Assembly (NCBI RefSeq): GCF_018829635.1
Contig: NZ_JAHKKG010000004.1
Location: forward strand, 558,001 to 622,000
Length of the DNA stretch: 64,000 bases
DNA from: Paractinoplanes bogorensis
GTDB lineage: Bacteria; Actinomycetota; Actinomycetes; Mycobacteriales; Micromonosporaceae
Direction of reading: 5' to 3'
Shown here one piece after another: positions 61,248 to 64,000 of the stretch. How positions within the stretch are numbered: the stretch's first letter is position 1; every line of letters begins with the position of its first letter. The notes under the pieces are model-generated. The model saw nothing but the letters and a program-made list of their open reading frames with translations, did not search any database and was not told where the DNA came from. The position numbers and the translations under genes were made by a program.

Positions 61248-61283
61248 CGTTATTGACTGCTAAGGTAGCACCAGTCAATAACG
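61248..61283. promoter_or_regulatory. 36-bp TetR operator palindrome
   Basis: CGTTATTGACTG (61248-61259) and CAGTCAATAACG (61272-61283) are perfect 12-bp inverted arms separated by 12 nt, lying between the divergent SDR and TetR starts. It is the most perfect long dyad in the window and almost certainly the binding site of the adjacent TetR. Confidence 0.85.
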
Positions 61284-61299
61284 CGTCGGAGGTGGCGAG

Positions 61300-61971
61300 G
61301 TGGCACGACCGGCACACGACCGGGCCGAGGCGATCGTGGCCGCGGCCCGGGCCGAGTTCCTCTCGGCCGGAGTCGAACAGGCCACGGTGGACGCCGTCGC
61401 CGCCCGGGCCGGGGTGGGCAAGGGCACGGTCTTCCTCTACTGGCCGTCCAAGGCCCGGCTGCGCGAGGCGGTGCTGCTGCTCGAGGTCGCCGGCACGTTC
61501 GCCACGCTCGCCGCCGAGCTGCGGGACGACCCGGCCCGGCTGCGTCTGGGGGTGATCGCCCGGCGCGAGATCGCCGCGATCATGGACAACCCGGAGATGG
61601 GCCCGTTCCTGGTGCAGCAGTTCGCCGGCATGACCGACCCGTCCGACGTGCCGACCCGTACCCTGCGCCGGATCATCGTCGCGCTGCGCCGCCACGGCCT
61701 GGTCCGCCGCACCGGCGACGACGAGGTCGTCATGGGCATGGAGACGGTGATGGCCGGCGCGCTGATCCGGGGCTTCGACCGCGGCGGCCGGGAGCCCCTG
61801 CTCGAGGCGGTCGACCACCTGGTGTCGTCCGCCTACGACATCCCGGGGGACGGCGCCGCGGCCCTGCCCGAGGTGCTCGCGGCCCTCGACGACGCGATCG
61901 ATGAGCTGGTGGCGGCCGCCGCCCCCGACCGCCCCACCACCGCCCGGCTCAGGCCGGCAGTCCGGCCCTGA
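61300..61971 (+). CDS. TetR-family regulator
   Basis: 223 residues. N-terminal HTH (AARAEFLSAGVEQATVDAVA, GVGKGTVFLYWPSKARL). C-terminal ligand-binding domain. Start GTG at 61300 with GGAGG seven nt upstream. Divergent from the SDR at 60335-61231, with the 36-bp palindrome between; it probably represses itself and the SDR. Confidence 0.91.
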   Translation: MARPAHDRAEAIVAAARAEFLSAGVEQATVDAVAARAGVGKGTVFLYWPSKARLREAVLLLEVAGTFATLAAELRDDPARLRLGVIARREIAAIMDNPEMGPFLVQQFAGMTDPSDVPTRTLRRIIVALRRHGLVRRTGDDEVVMGMETVMAGALIRGFDRGGREPLLEAVDHLVSSAYDIPGDGAAALPEVLAALDDAIDELVAAAAPDRPTTARLRPAVRP

Positions 61972-62041
61972 TCAGCTCGGCGTAGGCGTCGTCGCCGAGC
62001 GCGCCCATCCCGGCCCGGCCTCCCGCAAGCCGCGGCCGTGA

Positions 62042-62440
62042 TCAACGGGCCTTGAGCACGTCGTCGTAGTGCTGGTTGCGCATCACGCCGAGCACGTTAC
62101 CGAACGGGTCGAGCACCGACGCGGTCACGAAACCGGGACCGCGTTCGGTCGGCTTGTCGTGCTCGGTGGCCCCGAGCGCGATCAGCCGCTGGTAGGCGGC
62201 CTCGACGTCGTCGACGGCCCAGTAGACGATCGCGCCGGACGGCGTGCCGGTGTGCGGGTGCGGGGCGTACCGGCTGTTCAGCAGGCCGAACTCGTGCTGG
62301 TAGTCGCCCACCCGCCATTCCAGGTAGGCGCCCTCCCGGACGAAGTACGGCTCGAGCTCGAACACCCGGGTGTACCAGGCGCGGGCGGCGTCGAGGTCGT
62401 CCGCGAAGAAGGAGACGGTGGTCAGTCCGCGAAGAGTCAT
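62042..62440 (-). CDS. VOC-family (glyoxalase/bleomycin-resistance-like) protein
   Basis: 132 residues. Vicinal oxygen chelate fold: FFADDLDAARAWYTRVFELE, EWRVGDYQHEFGLL and ASVLDPFGNVLGV, with the metal-site Glu and His in EFGLL/HPHTG. Single-domain VOC proteins dimerise to act as dioxygenases, isomerases or resistance proteins. ATG 62440 chosen; GTG at 62446 is the alternative. Its regulator is probably the divergent WYL protein. Confidence 0.85.
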   Translation of the reverse strand: MTLRGLTTVSFFADDLDAARAWYTRVFELEPYFVREGAYLEWRVGDYQHEFGLLNSRYAPHPHTGTPSGAIVYWAVDDVEAAYQRLIALGATEHDKPTERGPGFVTASVLDPFGNVLGVMRNQHYDDVLKAR

Positions 62441-62459
62441 GCGCACAGCATCGCGCCTT

Positions 62460-62482
62460 AAGTGCTCACCTCTTGAGCACTT
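62460..62482. promoter_or_regulatory. WYL-regulator operator
   Basis: AAGTGCTC (62460-62467) and GAGCACTT (62475-62482) are perfect 8-bp arms with a 7-nt spacer, in the 62-bp gap between the divergent VOC and WYL genes. Its centre overlaps the most upstream in-frame start of the regulator gene, which is one reason to use the ATG at 62503 instead. Confidence 0.7.
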
Positions 62483-62502
62483 TTCCGGGCAGACTGAAAA
62501 TC

Positions 62503-63432
62503 ATGCGAGCTGACCGTCTTGTTGCCGCTCTTCTGCTGATGCAGGCGCGGGGCCGGGTGACCGCGGCCGAACTGGCCACCGAGCTGGAAGTGTCGGTGGC
62601 GACGGCCCGGCGTGACCTGGAGGCGTTGTCGGCGGCCGGGATCCCGGTCTATCCGCAGCCCGGCCGGCACGGCGGCTGGCAGCTGGTGGGCGGCGCCCGC
62701 ACCGACCTCAGCGGACTGTCGGCGGGCGAGGCCCAGGCCCTGTTCCTGCTGGCCGGACCGGCCGCGGAGTCGTCCGACGAGGTCAAGGCGGCGCTGCGCA
62801 AGCTGGTGCGGGCGCTCCCCGAGACGTATCGGAGCCAGGCCCAGGCGGCGGCGGGAGCGACGCTGGTCGACCCGGCCGGATGGGGTGCGGTGCACAAGGA
62901 GCGGCCCGACGAGGTGCGGCGGCTGCAGGCGGCGGTGGTCCGGCAGCAGCGGGTCCGGTTCGACTATCGCGGAGCGCCGCGCGTGGCCGACCCGTACGGC
63001 GTCATCGACAAGGACGGCGTCTGGTATCTGATCGCCGGCACCGACCGCGGGCAGCGCACGTTCCGGCTCGACCGGCTGGCCGGGCTCGACGTCACCGGTG
63101 ACGGGTTCGAGCGGCCCGCCGATTTCGACCTCGACGCGGCCTGGGCCGAGGTGGTCGGCGAGATGGAGGACCGGCGGTCGCGTACGTGGGCCACCGTACG
63201 GATCCCGGCCCGGTTCGCCTGGGTGCTGCGCGACCACTTCGGCCGGCACTTCCACCCGGTGCTCGACGAGGGCGAGTTCGTCCGGGTCCGGGTCGGCGCT
63301 CCGGAGCCCCGCGACATCGCCCGGACGCTGTCCGGCTGGGGTTCGGCCGTGGAAGTCCTCGAGCCGGGGTCCGTACGTGCCGAATTGGCCCGCATCGGGT
63401 CCGAACTGGCGGACCTGTATCGCGGCGAGTGA
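62503..63432 (+). CDS. YafY-type regulator with HTH and WYL domains
   Basis: 309 residues. N-terminal DeoR/HTH_11 helix-turn-helix (RVTAAELATELEVSVATARRDL), a middle linker, and a WYL domain (VWYLIAGTDRGQRTFRLDRLAG) that binds a nucleic-acid or small-molecule ligand. The start at 62503 gives the usual MRADRLVAALLLMQ. Divergent from the VOC gene and likely controls it through the palindrome at 62460-62482. Confidence 0.91.
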   Translation: MRADRLVAALLLMQARGRVTAAELATELEVSVATARRDLEALSAAGIPVYPQPGRHGGWQLVGGARTDLSGLSAGEAQALFLLAGPAAESSDEVKAALRKLVRALPETYRSQAQAAAGATLVDPAGWGAVHKERPDEVRRLQAAVVRQQRVRFDYRGAPRVADPYGVIDKDGVWYLIAGTDRGQRTFRLDRLAGLDVTGDGFERPADFDLDAAWAEVVGEMEDRRSRTWATVRIPARFAWVLRDHFGRHFHPVLDEGEFVRVRVGAPEPRDIARTLSGWGSAVEVLEPGSVRAELARIGSELADLYRGE

Positions 63433-63524
63433 CGACGGTCACACCAGGATCTCTCAACGCGAGGGTCGGATCGCCGATCTGCAACTACCCCAGACCCGAA
63501 CCGAAACCCCGCGGGACGAGCCGA

Positions 63525-64000
63525 ATGAATCGAACCCTCCGCCTGGGCATGGCAGCCGTCGTGCTCTGTGGCAGCCTGTCCGGCTGCTCGAGCTTCTCCG
63601 AGCTCACCAGCAGCAGCAAACCCCTGCTCCCCGGCACCAGCACGCCCAGCGCGTCGCCGTCCGCGTCCCCCAGCGCGACGACGACCGTCGAGGCGGTCAA
63701 GCTGCCGGCCCGGGCGAGCGGCCCGCTCGACACCGGAACCGTCACCCACACGATCAAGCAGGGCACCTTCACCGTCCAGCTGACCTACTGGACCTCGGAC
63801 AACGCCAAGCTCTACACGGCCGAGTCGCAGAAGACGATCAACATCTCCGCCCACATCGAGGACACCGACAGCACGCACCGGGTCCGGCTGACCACCTTCC
63901 AGGTCACCCAGGACGACGGCACCGCCCGGGCCGACGTCGCCACCGACACGGGCAAGTTCGACGTCACCCCGCCCTACCCCTACAACACCGTGGTGACGTT
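63525..64000 (+). CDS. Lipoprotein, 3' end beyond the window
   Basis: At least 158 residues. Signal peptide with lipobox LSGC (MNRTLRLGMAAVVLCGSLSGC), then a Ser/Thr/Pro linker and a soluble part (DTGTVTHTIKQGTFTVQLTY, TYWTSDNAKLYTAESQKTIN) of beta-strand character. Not recognised. Truncated at the right edge, so no C-terminus is seen. Confidence 0.75.
   Translation, partial: MNRTLRLGMAAVVLCGSLSGCSSFSELTSSSKPLLPGTSTPSASPSASPSATTTVEAVKLPARASGPLDTGTVTHTIKQGTFTVQLTYWTSDNAKLYTAESQKTINISAHIEDTDSTHRVRLTTFQVTQDDGTARADVATDTGKFDVTPPYPYNTVVT

Noticed and set aside
1..64000. tRNA, rRNA, riboswitch and phage or transposase genes
   Set aside because: I looked for CCA-ended cloverleafs, conserved rRNA words, integrases and transposases and saw none.

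Overview
The window is high-GC actinobacterial DNA, most likely from Actinoplanes or another Micromonosporaceae. This is inferred from the codon bias to G or C in third positions, GTG and TTG starts, ATGA/GTGA-coupled operons, GlgE, a SARP/BTAD regulator, DUF397 and Roadblock proteins, and sugar ABC importers without their own ATPase. It looks chromosomal. I see no rRNA, tRNA, CRISPR array, prophage or insertion sequence.

Layout. 1-6.3 kb: a phospholipase D-like gene with an apparent frameshift at its 3' end, a nucleoside deaminase, an acyltransferase-3 membrane protein, a secreted lysyl oxidase, a small zinc-ribbon protein and a membrane-anchored secreted protein. 6.5-21.2 kb: a sugar-acid island. 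It holds a LacI regulator; an eight-gene operon (solute-binding protein, two permeases, two Gfo/Idh/MocA dehydrogenases, two TIM-barrel isomerase/epimerases and a LarA-family nickel racemase/epimerase); the divergent pair uxaC plus a fructuronate/tagaturonate reductase; and the nickel-pincer cofactor genes larE-larB-larC. A shared 22-nt site occurs three times, upstream of each of the three transcription units, which ties LarA, its cofactor pathway and uronate catabolism together. This is the most interesting system here: a possible nickel-dependent C2 epimerisation step in uronate or aldonate breakdown.

21.3-35.6 kb: DUF397, a fatty acyl-AMP ligase, several SDR oxidoreductases each next to a regulator (TetR, ArsR, XRE, LysR), a Roadblock protein, a GGDEF-EAL protein, CutC, a membrane protein made of eight exact-length 26-residue repeats, a GC-rich tandem array and an NTF2-like lipoprotein. 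35.6-41.9 kb: an arabinoside island (GH127, two permeases, binding protein, divergent LacI).

41.8-47.4 kb: a SARP/NB-ARC regulator and a large protein with a canonical C3HC4 RING finger. 47.5-55.9 kb: a 5'-truncated ABC exporter joined to an organosulfur-type operon (LLM monooxygenase, acyl-CoA-dehydrogenase-like flavoprotein, family 5 binding protein, DppB, DppC, fused DppDF); the junction looks like a deletion scar. 56-64 kb: an orphan histidine kinase, an FKBP isomerase, GlgE with a DUF402 gene, an SDR/TetR pair around a 36-bp palindrome, a VOC protein/WYL regulator pair around another palindrome, and the start of a lipoprotein that runs off the window.

Starts were chosen from Shine-Dalgarno spacing, 4-bp coupling overlaps, family N-termini and signal peptides. 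All functional names are from reading translated motifs, not from database searches.
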